Source: Verrucomicrobiia bacterium (GTDB lineage Bacteria > Verrucomicrobiota > Verrucomicrobiia > Verrucomicrobiales > Akkermansiaceae). From it: a stretch of DNA of 64,000 nucleotides. The first letter of the stretch is position 1; each line of letters opens with the position of its first letter. A program made the position numbers and the translations under genes. The notes under the pieces are model-generated. The model searched no databases. It was not told where the DNA came from and was given only the letters and a program-made list of their open reading frames with translations. Below are positions 34,990-43,052 of this stretch, in pieces. The stretch spans positions 248,001-312,000 of the forward strand of contig CANHQJ010000001.1 of assembly GCA_947462875.1 (NCBI GenBank), written 5' to 3'.

Positions 34990-35017
34990 TTGATAACTGT
35001 CTTCACTAACGAACAAT
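34990..35017 (+). promoter_or_regulatory. Candidate promoter of the SGNH esterase at 35022
   Basis: TTGATA (34990-34995), a 16-nt spacer, AACAAT (35012-35017), then 4 nt to the ATG. As at 34438, the geometry predicts a leaderless or nearly leaderless transcript. Confidence 0.45.
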
Positions 35018-35021
35018 CAGT

Positions 35022-35747
35022 ATGAAATTTTCATCCGCTACCATCACCACACTCCTTCTATCGGCATTCAGCCTGATCACCGCGCATGCGGCGGAACTCG
35101 AGAGCACCACGCCTGTCGCTGCCAAAACCAACGGCGAAAAATGGTGGAACGGCAACTGCGAACGGATCGATGCCGACATCAAGAAGATGGAAGGGAACAT
35201 CGACGTGGCTTTCGTGGGCGACTCCATCACGGCGCGTTGGCGCGGCAGCGAGTCATGGACCAAGCACTGGGGCGCCTACCGCTCGGTGAACATGGGCATC
35301 GGCGGCGACCAGACGCAGCACGTGCTCTGGCGTTTGCAGAACGGTGACCTGGAGGGTTACAAGGCGAAACTTTTTGTCGTCATGATCGGCACCAACAACA
35401 TGTGGGCGAAAGATGCCGATCCCGCCAACGCCGCCGCCGGAGTGAAAGCGGTTATCGACTTGATCCAGGCCAAACAGCCACAGGCAAAAATCCTGTTGAT
35501 GAGCCTGTTGCCCGTGGGCGAAAAACCCAATCCGGGTCGCGACAAACGGCAGGCGGTCAATGAGCTGATTGCGAAATTCGCCGGTGGATCGGTGGAATAC
35601 GTCGATATCTGGGCGAAATACTTGCAGCCCGACGGCACCATCAGCAAGGACGACATGCATGATTTCCTGCATCTTGCGCCCAAAGGCTACGACATCTGGG
35701 CGGACTCCATCAGCGCGAAGGTGAAGGACATTGTCGGCGCGAAATAA
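35022..35747 (+). CDS. Secreted SGNH/GDSL acetylhydrolase
   Basis: 241 residues with a signal peptide ending ITAHAAE. All blocks are canonical: VAFVGDSITARW (Ser nucleophile), MGIGGDQTQ, MIGTNNMW and DDMHDFLHLAPKGYDIWADS (Asp-x-x-His). It resembles the platelet-activating-factor acetylhydrolase-like esterases that deacetylate sugars or lipids outside the cytoplasm, and appears fully active, unlike several SGNH relatives in this window. It is followed by the kinase gene after a 118-nt gap with no clear terminator. Confidence 0.87.
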   Translation: MKFSSATITTLLLSAFSLITAHAAELESTTPVAAKTNGEKWWNGNCERIDADIKKMEGNIDVAFVGDSITARWRGSESWTKHWGAYRSVNMGIGGDQTQHVLWRLQNGDLEGYKAKLFVVMIGTNNMWAKDADPANAAAGVKAVIDLIQAKQPQAKILLMSLLPVGEKPNPGRDKRQAVNELIAKFAGGSVEYVDIWAKYLQPDGTISKDDMHDFLHLAPKGYDIWADSISAKVKDIVGAK

Positions 35748-35865
35748 GCCTATCCGCAGGCAGCGCCGCCTCGAGGGAGGATGTGTGAGAAGTTTTTTGA
35801 TCCTTTTTCGTCTGATTTTTCGTAATGCATTCGGGTGACGAACGATCTTTTTCTCCACCATTCCC

Positions 35866-37797
35866 ATGCAACCCGCACTGGCACCGGAAATCATCATGGA
35901 AAAAGCCCTGGAGATCCAGGGCTCGGAGGAGCGTGCTGCGTATCTTGACACCACCTGCGGCGGAGATGCCGCGTTGAGAGAAGAGGTCGAGTCTCTCATC
36001 GCCGCGCATCTGGAGGATGACACGTTCATGACTGCCGCGGTGGACACCCTGTGGCGCGAGGCGCGGAGGGAAGGGGAGGGCGATCGGATCGGCCGCTACA
36101 AGTTGCTGCAGCAGATTGGCGAGGGCGGATTCGGCACGGTGTTTCTCGCGGAACAAAGCCAACCGGTGAGGCGGCAGGTCGCGCTCAAGGTGATCAAGCC
36201 CGGCATGGACTCGAAGGAGGTGATCGCGCGCTTCGAGGCCGAGCGCCAGGCGCTGGCGCTGATGGACCATCCGCACATTGCCAAGGTGCATGATGCGGGC
36301 ACCACCGATGGCGGACGACCGTATTTCGTGATGGAATTGGTCAATGGCGTCCCGATCACGCAATACTGCGCGGATCATGATCTCGATACCCGCGCGCGTC
36401 TGGAGCTTTTCACCGATGTTTGCGCGGCCATCCAGCATGCCCATCAAAAGGGCATCATCCATCGCGATGTGAAGCCGTCCAACATTCTCGTCTCGCATCA
36501 CGACGACCAGGCGGAGGTCAAGGTGATCGATTTCGGCATCGCCAAGGCCATCGGCATGGAGCTCACGGAAAAATCGTTCGTCACGCTCCATGACCGCATG
36601 ATGGGCACGCCCCAGTACATGAGCCCGGAGCAGGCGGAACTTCATCCGCTGGCGGTGGACACGCGCAGTGACATCTATTCGTTAGGGGTCATCCTGTTTG
36701 AGCTTCTCACCGGCACGACGCCGCTGGACGTCGGCCAGCTGCGCCATGCGACCTATGCCGAAATGCAGCGCCTGATCCGCGAGGTGATCCCGCCCCGGCC
36801 CAGTGCCAGAGTGGCGGAGAAGTCCGCCGTATCACCGCGATCGTTGCGCGGTGATCTCGACTGGATCGTGCTCAAGGCCCTCGAAAAGGATCCCGCCCGT
36901 CGCTATGAGTCCGCGGGTGCCATGGCGAATGATTTGCAGCGCTTTCTCCATCACATCCCCGTCAAGGCCCGCTCTCCCAGCATGGCGTATGTGTTGCAGC
37001 GTTTTGCCAGGCGTCATCGCGGTCCGGTGATCGCAGGCACCGCCTTGCTCCTGATGCTGATCCTGGGCTCGGTGGGCACATCCATTGGCATGAAACGCGC
37101 GCTCGATGCCAAAGCGCAGTTGGAGCATAAAAACGCCGAGCTGGATCAACAGAAACTCGAACTCCTGGATGCCAAACAGCGTCTCGCTGGTCTGCTCGAA
37201 TCGAACCAAAAAATGCTCGATGAGATCAGCAAACGGAATACAAACGATACGGAGCTCCCCTCGGAGTTCCAAACGCTGCGCAAAGAAAACCAGGAATTGT
37301 TAGACAAGGTGCAGAATGAAGTGGCGAATCAGGAACGCTACGCGGAGGAAATCGAGAGGCTCAAGCGCGCCAACGTGAAGTTGGAAAAGCTCATTACGGA
37401 ATTCGACGAATCCGATGAATCCGTCGAATTAGTGCGTCGCGGCCTATTTGCGGAGCTCGTCACTTCTCTTACTGCCAACGAACGTGGTCAATTTTACCTC
37501 AACGGCAAACTGATTCCTTTCCCTACGCTGCTGAAAGCCTTCGCCGCCGCGCCCGACGACGATGCCGAGGAAAAACCAAAGCCTCGTCGGTTGGAAGTAA
37601 CCTTGCCTGTGGGCGCGAATCCCACTGATGCCGTTTATCATTTTCGACTCAAAGAGCTGGCCGCCGCCGCCGAGAAAATCGGCATGCGACAGAACCTGTT
37701 TGAAATGAATCTGGAGAAAATCGCTGAAAAAGAGCCAGCGCAACCCGAAGAAAAACCATTTCCGAAGGCCATTGTCATTCCCCATGACGAGCCGTAA
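35866..37797 (+). CDS. Membrane-anchored Ser/Thr protein kinase with coiled coil and possible ExbD-like sensor
   Basis: 643 residues. An N-terminal helical region (about 1-75, Planctomycete-kinase type) precedes a Hanks kinase: IGEGGFGTVFLAE loop, VALKVI lysine, HRDVKPSNIL near 200, DFGIAKA and GTPQYMSPEQ. One transmembrane helix follows (about 385-405). The outer part is a long coiled coil (about 415-525, rich in LEHKNAELDQQKLEL-type heptads) and a final domain (about 535-620) whose GQFYLNGKLIPFPTLLKAF ... LKELAAAAEKIGM pattern recalls the periplasmic domain of ExbD/TolR. An ECF sigma factor gene two genes upstream is a plausible target. Start ATG 35866 is 16 codons ahead of the helical region. 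Confidence 0.9.
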   Translation: MQPALAPEIIMEKALEIQGSEERAAYLDTTCGGDAALREEVESLIAAHLEDDTFMTAAVDTLWREARREGEGDRIGRYKLLQQIGEGGFGTVFLAEQSQPVRRQVALKVIKPGMDSKEVIARFEAERQALALMDHPHIAKVHDAGTTDGGRPYFVMELVNGVPITQYCADHDLDTRARLELFTDVCAAIQHAHQKGIIHRDVKPSNILVSHHDDQAEVKVIDFGIAKAIGMELTEKSFVTLHDRMMGTPQYMSPEQAELHPLAVDTRSDIYSLGVILFELLTGTTPLDVGQLRHATYAEMQRLIREVIPPRPSARVAEKSAVSPRSLRGDLDWIVLKALEKDPARRYESAGAMANDLQRFLHHIPVKARSPSMAYVLQRFARRHRGPVIAGTALLLMLILGSVGTSIGMKRALDAKAQLEHKNAELDQQKLELLDAKQRLAGLLESNQKMLDEISKRNTNDTELPSEFQTLRKENQELLDKVQNEVANQERYAEEIERLKRANVKLEKLITEFDESDESVELVRRGLFAELVTSLTANERGQFYLNGKLIPFPTLLKAFAAAPDDDAEEKPKPRRLEVTLPVGANPTDAVYHFRLKELAAAAEKIGMRQNLFEMNLEKIAEKEPAQPEEKPFPKAIVIPHDEP

Positions 37798-37933
37798 TGA
37801 TGGTGTCGCGTATCTTCATGCTGCCCGCTCATCCCTTTAGGACGGAAGGCGAAAATACTGATTTTTGATTGATCTCATTGGCGGAGAGATTTCGCATGTA
37901 TCCGATGATGACAATGACAAGTCTCATTCGCGT

Positions 37934-38662
37934 ATGAAAAAAGGATACATGCCGCTCACTCTTGCAACGATGATTCAGCCGAGTAAGCAGAGACATCTAC
38001 GAGCGTTGTTTTTTTCGAACGAAACAGCCGCCTTGCTGATTTTCGGCATAGGATTCGCTCCGATCACAGCTCTTGCTCTCACACTCATGAGTTACTGCTC
38101 GTTGTCTTTTGCGTCGCTCACTCTGGTCGTTCCGGCGTTGGCGCTGGCGATCGGAGTGAGCTCTTTGCAGCGTGCGTATGGTAAGCTGATGGGGCAGGGG
38201 TATCTCATGGGGCTGGTTGCGGTAGCTTGTTACGATTGCGTGAGGATATCGTTCATCTTGCTCGGGTGGATGGATGATTTTATTCCCAAAATTGGTGGCA
38301 TGCTCCTCGGCGATGGGGATCAGCATTTGGTCATCGGCTATCTCTGGCGTTACTTGGGCAATGCGGGAGGTATGGGGATGGCCTTCGTTGTTGGGTTTTC
38401 TTTGTTAAAGCATCGTTTTCGTGTTCTGAAGATGTTTGGTGAAATGAAGTGCGCCATTTTTTTCGGCGTTGCTGTGTGGAGTTGCCTAATCGTCACGCTT
38501 GTGCTCTCGCCGAACGGCGAGGATCTGATGTTTGAAATCACCTTCTCTAGTCTGCTACTCAGTTTGATCGGCCATGTAGTGTTCGGATATACTCTCGGGC
38601 GTCTCGTTAAGCGTCACAGCCTGAGTCTGATGCCAACTGGCACAAGAGTATTGCCAGAATAG
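37934..38662 (+). CDS. Multi-spanning membrane protein, unknown function
   Basis: 242 residues with about seven hydrophobic helices, a short basic N-terminus, and the polar motifs YDCVRI, GWMDDFIPKIGG and LGDGDQHLVIGYLWRYLGNAGGMG between helices. These central motifs look conserved rather than random, but I do not recognise the family. The stretch is visibly less GC-rich than its neighbours. ATG 37934 is used; an in-frame non-ATG start at 37865 and an ATG at 37949 also exist. The preceding 136 nt contain no gene or obvious signal. Confidence 0.72.
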   Translation: MKKGYMPLTLATMIQPSKQRHLRALFFSNETAALLIFGIGFAPITALALTLMSYCSLSFASLTLVVPALALAIGVSSLQRAYGKLMGQGYLMGLVAVACYDCVRISFILLGWMDDFIPKIGGMLLGDGDQHLVIGYLWRYLGNAGGMGMAFVVGFSLLKHRFRVLKMFGEMKCAIFFGVAVWSCLIVTLVLSPNGEDLMFEITFSSLLLSLIGHVVFGYTLGRLVKRHSLSLMPTGTRVLPE

Positions 38663-38670
38663 CAATAGCC

Positions 38671-38699
38671 TTGACATGGCATTCCTGCATTGCTTAACT
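38671..38699 (+). promoter_or_regulatory. Candidate promoter of the RbsD-like gene
   Basis: A perfect TTGACA (38671-38676), a 17-nt spacer, then TTAACT (38694-38699), which ends 10 nt before the ATG at 38710. The predicted leader is about 4 nt. Confidence 0.55.
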
Positions 38700-38709
38700 T
38701 CTTTCGCCC

Positions 38710-39276
38710 ATGTTTTCCCTGCGCATGCTTCTGTTCCCGTTGGTGGCTTTGCTGTGGCAGGGCTGCGCTTCGATGTCGAGCACCCCATGGAAAGGCGCGG
38801 TGCAGCGCCATACGGCCGAGCTCGGGTTTCGCAACTGGATTGTCATTGCCGAGGCTTCGTTTCCCGCCTACAGCCGCGCCGGAGTCCATCAGGTGCCGGC
38901 GAATGCGGAGGTGCCGGAGGCTCTCTCATACGTGCTTCAGACCATCGAACAAACGCAACACGTGAGACCGAATGTTTACCTCACCCGTGAAATGCGCTCG
39001 ATGAGCAATGACGTGGCACCGGGGATCGATGAGATGCGCGCGAAGACCCAGCAGGCGCTGGCGGGGATCGAGGCCACCAGTCTGGATCAGGAATCGCTCA
39101 TGAGCTTGCTCGCCGATGCGAATCGCAGCTTTGACGTGCTGGTCATTCGCACCAATACCGCGTTGCCCTACAGCAGCGTTTTTATCGAATTGCAACCCGG
39201 CTACTGGGATGCGGAATCGGAACAACAGTTGCGCGAACGCATCGAGCGCGAGCGCAAAAAATCCCCATCACCCTGA
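38710..39276 (+). CDS. Exported RbsD/FucU-fold protein, probably non-enzymatic
   Basis: 188 residues. A hydrophobic signal ends at LLWQGCASMSS; the Cys could be lipidated although the lipobox is imperfect. The body follows the RbsD/FucU sugar-mutarotase pattern: ELGFRNWIVIAEASFPAYSR, then after a helical middle the characteristic FDVLVIRTNTALPYSSVFIELQPGYW (RbsD: VIRTGE-TPYANVIL). However the catalytic His of GHxD is missing (GFRN), and ADAGLP has become AEASFP, so it is more likely a sugar-binding or structural protein. Cytosolic RbsD/FucU normally interconvert pyranose and furanose or anomers of ribose or fucose; an exported version is unusual. The RNase III-like gene begins 14 nt downstream. 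Confidence 0.72.
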   Translation: MFSLRMLLFPLVALLWQGCASMSSTPWKGAVQRHTAELGFRNWIVIAEASFPAYSRAGVHQVPANAEVPEALSYVLQTIEQTQHVRPNVYLTREMRSMSNDVAPGIDEMRAKTQQALAGIEATSLDQESLMSLLADANRSFDVLVIRTNTALPYSSVFIELQPGYWDAESEQQLRERIERERKKSPSP

Positions 39277-39290
39277 AACGGCCACTATCC

Positions 39291-39587
39291 ATGAATCAAT
39301 CAAAAGAACAACAAATCCGGGCGGAGCGGGAAAAGGCATGGATCGGCGATGCGGTCCTGTGTTTGTTCGCGCGCAAGTTCGTCTTGCGCGAGCGCGGATG
39401 CATGGATGCGGAGTGGTTCACCCATCTCACGTCCAACGGTTTTCTCAGTGCTCTGGGCAATCCCACCAGCGTGGAGGCGAAGATCGGCGGCATTTATGCG
39501 GAGCAGGGATTGGAAGCCGCCTTTGTCTGGATGGACGAAACGCTCGTTCCCTTGTTCCGCAAGCAAATCGCGAAAAAGAAAAAATGA
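39291..39587 (+). CDS. Compact RNase III-domain protein (Mini-III-like)
   Basis: 98 residues comprising a single endonuclease III fold. AWIGDAVLCLFARKF corresponds to the RNase III signature (LxFLGDAVL), FTHLTSNGFLSALG to its SN..L region, and SVEAKIGGIYAEQGLEAAFVWM to the EALIGAIYLDGGLEAA helix. Asp20 and Glu62 match two of the four metal-binding acids; the other two positions are Ala16 and Thr59. Mini-III of Bacillus also lacks the first of these. No double-stranded RNA-binding domain is present. A role in rRNA or small RNA end maturation is possible. The Lys-rich tail codons double as the T-tract of the opposing gene's terminator. Confidence 0.75.
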   Translation: MNQSKEQQIRAEREKAWIGDAVLCLFARKFVLRERGCMDAEWFTHLTSNGFLSALGNPTSVEAKIGGIYAEQGLEAAFVWMDETLVPLFRKQIAKKKK

Positions 39588-39613
39588 CATCACACGCGCA
39601 TGCGCGTGATGTC
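39573..39613 (-). terminator. Terminator of the propeller-HEAT-cytochrome gene
   Basis: GACATC (39586-39591) and ACGCGC (39594-39599) pair with GCGCGT (39602-39607) and GATGTC (39608-39613), leaving a 2-nt bulge at 39592-39593. Reading leftward, a run of T interrupted by one C follows (complement of 39573-39584). The run lies inside the last codons of the RNase III-like gene on the plus strand. Confidence 0.75.
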
Positions 39614-39635
39614 GATGAGTCATGGCCGCCTGACT

Positions 39636-42600
39636 TCAGAGAGTCGCGGCGTGCAACGGTTTCGCGTTAGGGGAAACAAGGCGCACGCGTGGCCGGGCGT
39701 TGGTGTTTTCCGGCAAGATCATTCGCAGAACGTGAGGACCTTTTTCGAGCTTGAGTTTGATGGCTCCGTCTTTCGCGGAAGTTGCTTTGCCATCGATTTC
39801 CCAACGCGCGTCGTCGGCAGCGGTGACTTGTAGAACCACTTCCCCGGCGGTGATGACCTCCACCTTTGTATCAACGAGGCGCTGACGGATTTGTTGATGG
39901 GCGATCACGGGCAGGTCTTTGGGGGAAAGGGAACCATCGACCCATGTGGTCACCGGTGCGGGATTCGTTAGATCCGGCTGGTTGTGGGCGAACCACTGGC
40001 GCAGGGTGCCGTCTTCCTGCACCTTGTAGGCTCCTTCCTTGCCGAGCTCGCTTAGGAAACGCACAAGATCGGTGAGCTCATCGCGGCGCAGGCCGTTCGT
40101 GAGTCCCGCGGGCATGAGCGACACGGGGATGATTTCCTTTTTGCCGACGGAGTTTTTGGAGAAGGTGCGCACCTGTCCGGCGGCATCGGTGAGCAGGATT
40201 TCTTTCTCGTCCTCGCGGGTGAGATAGCCGGTGTGGTTCGCGCCATCCTTGAGCTGGATCATCGCGGTGGCGTAACCTTCCTTGATTTTTTTCGAGGGTA
40301 GCAGGAGGCTGTCGATGATGTAATCCACGGGCGCGCTGGAGCCGATGCTGACGAGGTTGGGGCCGATGATGCCGCCCACGGGGCCGATGGCATGGCAGGT
40401 GGCGCATTGCAGTTCGAGACGCCGGTAGACCGCTTCGCCGCGTTGGGGATTGCCGTTGGTTTTGACCTCGTTCATGAGCTGGGTCATTTGCGCGGCATCG
40501 AGCGCGGTGATGGGCGTGAGGCCGCCGGCCTTGGTCAGCGCGTCCATCAGAGCCTTGGTGTCGCCGCCCGTGGCGCTGGTTTTTTGCAAGGCCTGTGAGG
40601 CGACATTTGTTTTGAGCGTTTTGCCTTCCAGGGCGCTCGCCAGGACCGCAGGACCTTGTTGGCGGGTGAGGTAGGCGTCGATCAGCGCAGCGGTGCCGGG
40701 AGTGGCTTCGGTTTGGGCACCGAGAAATGTCACCACGGCGGGCGTCGCTTTTGCTAGATCCAGCTGCATCAGTGCGAGCAGGATGTCGGCCTGTCCGGGT
40801 GATTTTTCCCGCGTGGTGAGAAGCTGTTCCAGGAACGTTTGTGCTGCCGGACCACCCAATCGGGCGATGCTGAGCTGCGCGGTGCTGGCGAGAGTGCCAG
40901 CGCCACGGGCCAGTGTCTCAAGAGAAGTCCTTGCATCTTCCAGCTTCCACCATCCGGCGAGTTCCGTGGCCGCCAGCGCCACGCCCTTGTCCTTATCACC
41001 CAGAAGTGCTGCGAGCGATGATGCATGGCGCGCTTTGACCTGACGTTGTTGATAGGCCGTGATGAGAGCCTTGAGGGCTGCGGAGCGTTCGTTAGGGCCA
41101 TTGCGAGGTTCGGTGGCGAAGGCCAGCACGTAGTCGATCTTCAACTGATCGACGGTGGATCCGATGATGCCGAACAGTTCGATACGCTGTGCTTCCGTGC
41201 CTGATTTTTTTTCGATCATATCCAGCAACAGTCCCACGGCATCCGCTTGATTCGCGGCCTTGAGTGCAAACAGAAGTCCCTGGCTGTTATCGGCAAAGCT
41301 GATTTCTCCACGCCGAAACGCGGGGAGCCATGCCGTAGACAACTCGTAACATCCGCGCCAGAGGGCGAAGTCGATGTTTGCATCCATGGGCTGTTTCAAG
41401 ACCGAGGCGGCGATTTCGATCGCACGAGGAGTGTCCCAGGCGCGCAGCAGATTCACTGCTTCGAGTCGCACGCGCGGATGGGCATCGGCACAGAATTGCT
41501 GGAACAAGCTCTCGCATTCTTTCTGTGACAGTGCCTGGCCAGAGGCGTTTGTCAGGTTGGCGAGGCCGCCATTGACGATCATCTGTCGCACGACGCGTAC
41601 GACGGCCGCGCGGGTCTGCGGGTGGTCGATGCGATCGGATTTGCCATCGAGCCAGCCGTGCTGCAGCACCCATGGCAAGGTGGCAACGTCAGCGGTTTGT
41701 GCCGTCCAGATTGCCTCGATGATGGCATTGGGACTGGGGTTTTTCTTGAGAAAAGCATCGAGCAGGGCGGGGAGTTGTTTGATCTTGCGCGACTTGATTT
41801 CCTGTTTCGCCCAGTAGCGCACCGCTTGATCGGGGGATTTGAGTTTCTCTAACACATCGGCATCACTGGGTTTTGTCAGATCGGTTGGTGTTGCGAGCGG
41901 GCGACCTTTCATCGTGAGGCGCCAGATGCGTCCGTGCACCTGATCGCGACGGGGATCGCGGAAATCCACTTCGCCGTGCTGGATGATGGGGTTGAACCAG
42001 TCCGCCAGATAGATCGCGCCATCGGGGCCGATGTTCACATCCACGGGGCGGAACGAACCATGGGTGGAGCTCATCAGGTCGGGCAGTTGTTTGGAGCGAT
42101 AGCCGCTGCCCTCCTCGGTGAGGGCGAAACGATTCACACGATGGCCGCGGAAATCGCAGGTGATGAGTTGCCCTTGCCACTCGGTGGAAAAATGAGTGCC
42201 GGTGATTTGCGTGAGGCCGCACTGTTTCGGCTGGCCGGGGTTCATGCCGGTGAGAATGCGCGGCAGTTGGTTCGGCAGACAGCGGAAAGTGGCACCGGGG
42301 AAGGCGTAGTTGATGCCCTCGCCGAAGGCTCCATCGGTTGTGAAACTCTGCCCCCAGTCATCGAAGATGTGTCCCCAGGGATTGACCTGACCCATGCTGA
42401 ATACCTCGAGCCTGCCGGTGCGCGGCTGGAATTGCCAGATGCCCGTGCCCATCAGGCGGCGCACACCAAAGGGCGTCTCGATGTGGCTGTGGATGTACAC
42501 ACTTTGATTGAAGTAGAGGTTCCCATCCGGTCCTCCCTTGATGGTATGGAGGATGTGGTGGGTGTCCTCGGTGCCGAATCCGCTGAGCAGGACCTTGCTG

Positions 42601-43034
42601 GTGTCGCATTTGTCATCGCCATTGGTATCTTGCATGAAAAGCAGCTCCGTCGAGTTGGCCACATAGACGCCGCCATCCTGCGGCCAGATGCCGGTGGGAA
42701 TCAGCAACCCCTCGTAAAACACGGTGCTCTTGTCCGCCTTGCCATCGCGATCGGTATCCTCGAGGATGAGAATCTGGTCGCTCTGCGTTTGACCGGGCTT
42801 GATGTGCGGATAGATCGCGCTGCTGGCGACCCACAGGCGCCCTCGTGCGTCCCACGCCATTTGGATCGGCTTGCGCACCATGGGCTCGCTTGCGAACAGA
42901 TTGACTTCCAGCCCCTCGGCGAGCTTGAAGGATTGTTGTTGGACGCCGGGATCGGTGCTGGGGATTTCGCGCAAGTTGCGTTGGGCAAAGAGGGTGGGCG
43001 AGAGCAGCAGGAGAATCAGAGAATGACGTGTCAT
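39636..43034 (-). CDS. Exported PVC-type propeller / HEAT-repeat / haem-binding protein
   Basis: 1132 residues with a signal peptide (about 1-17). Residues about 30-385 form a six-bladed propeller of the Pirellula/Verrucomicrobium membrane-bound dehydrogenase type (ASEPMVRKPIQMAWDARGRLWV, DTDRDGKADKSTVF, GPDGNLYF, DVNIGPDGAIYLADW). HEAT-like helical repeats follow (about 400-800). A cytochrome domain near 860-1000 has the haem motif CATCH (about 876-880) in LQCATCHAIGPVGGIIGPNL, and the end is a small beta domain. Related proteins are proposed to oxidise sugars or other alcohols and pass electrons to haem; substrate is unknown. The SGNH-like gene lies 18 nt upstream in the same operon. Confidence 0.92.
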   Translation of the reverse strand: MTRHSLILLLLSPTLFAQRNLREIPSTDPGVQQQSFKLAEGLEVNLFASEPMVRKPIQMAWDARGRLWVASSAIYPHIKPGQTQSDQILILEDTDRDGKADKSTVFYEGLLIPTGIWPQDGGVYVANSTELLFMQDTNGDDKCDTSKVLLSGFGTEDTHHILHTIKGGPDGNLYFNQSVYIHSHIETPFGVRRLMGTGIWQFQPRTGRLEVFSMGQVNPWGHIFDDWGQSFTTDGAFGEGINYAFPGATFRCLPNQLPRILTGMNPGQPKQCGLTQITGTHFSTEWQGQLITCDFRGHRVNRFALTEEGSGYRSKQLPDLMSSTHGSFRPVDVNIGPDGAIYLADWFNPIIQHGEVDFRDPRRDQVHGRIWRLTMKGRPLATPTDLTKPSDADVLEKLKSPDQAVRYWAKQEIKSRKIKQLPALLDAFLKKNPSPNAIIEAIWTAQTADVATLPWVLQHGWLDGKSDRIDHPQTRAAVVRVVRQMIVNGGLANLTNASGQALSQKECESLFQQFCADAHPRVRLEAVNLLRAWDTPRAIEIAASVLKQPMDANIDFALWRGCYELSTAWLPAFRRGEISFADNSQGLLFALKAANQADAVGLLLDMIEKKSGTEAQRIELFGIIGSTVDQLKIDYVLAFATEPRNGPNERSAALKALITAYQQRQVKARHASSLAALLGDKDKGVALAATELAGWWKLEDARTSLETLARGAGTLASTAQLSIARLGGPAAQTFLEQLLTTREKSPGQADILLALMQLDLAKATPAVVTFLGAQTEATPGTAALIDAYLTRQQGPAVLASALEGKTLKTNVASQALQKTSATGGDTKALMDALTKAGGLTPITALDAAQMTQLMNEVKTNGNPQRGEAVYRRLELQCATCHAIGPVGGIIGPNLVSIGSSAPVDYIIDSLLLPSKKIKEGYATAMIQLKDGANHTGYLTREDEKEILLTDAAGQVRTFSKNSVGKKEIIPVSLMPAGLTNGLRRDELTDLVRFLSELGKEGAYKVQEDGTLRQWFAHNQPDLTNPAPVTTWVDGSLSPKDLPVIAHQQIRQRLVDTKVEVITAGEVVLQVTAADDARWEIDGKATSAKDGAIKLKLEKGPHVLRMILPENTNARPRVRLVSPNAKPLHAATL

Positions 43035-43052
43035 GGCAGGAAAGAGGACTAA

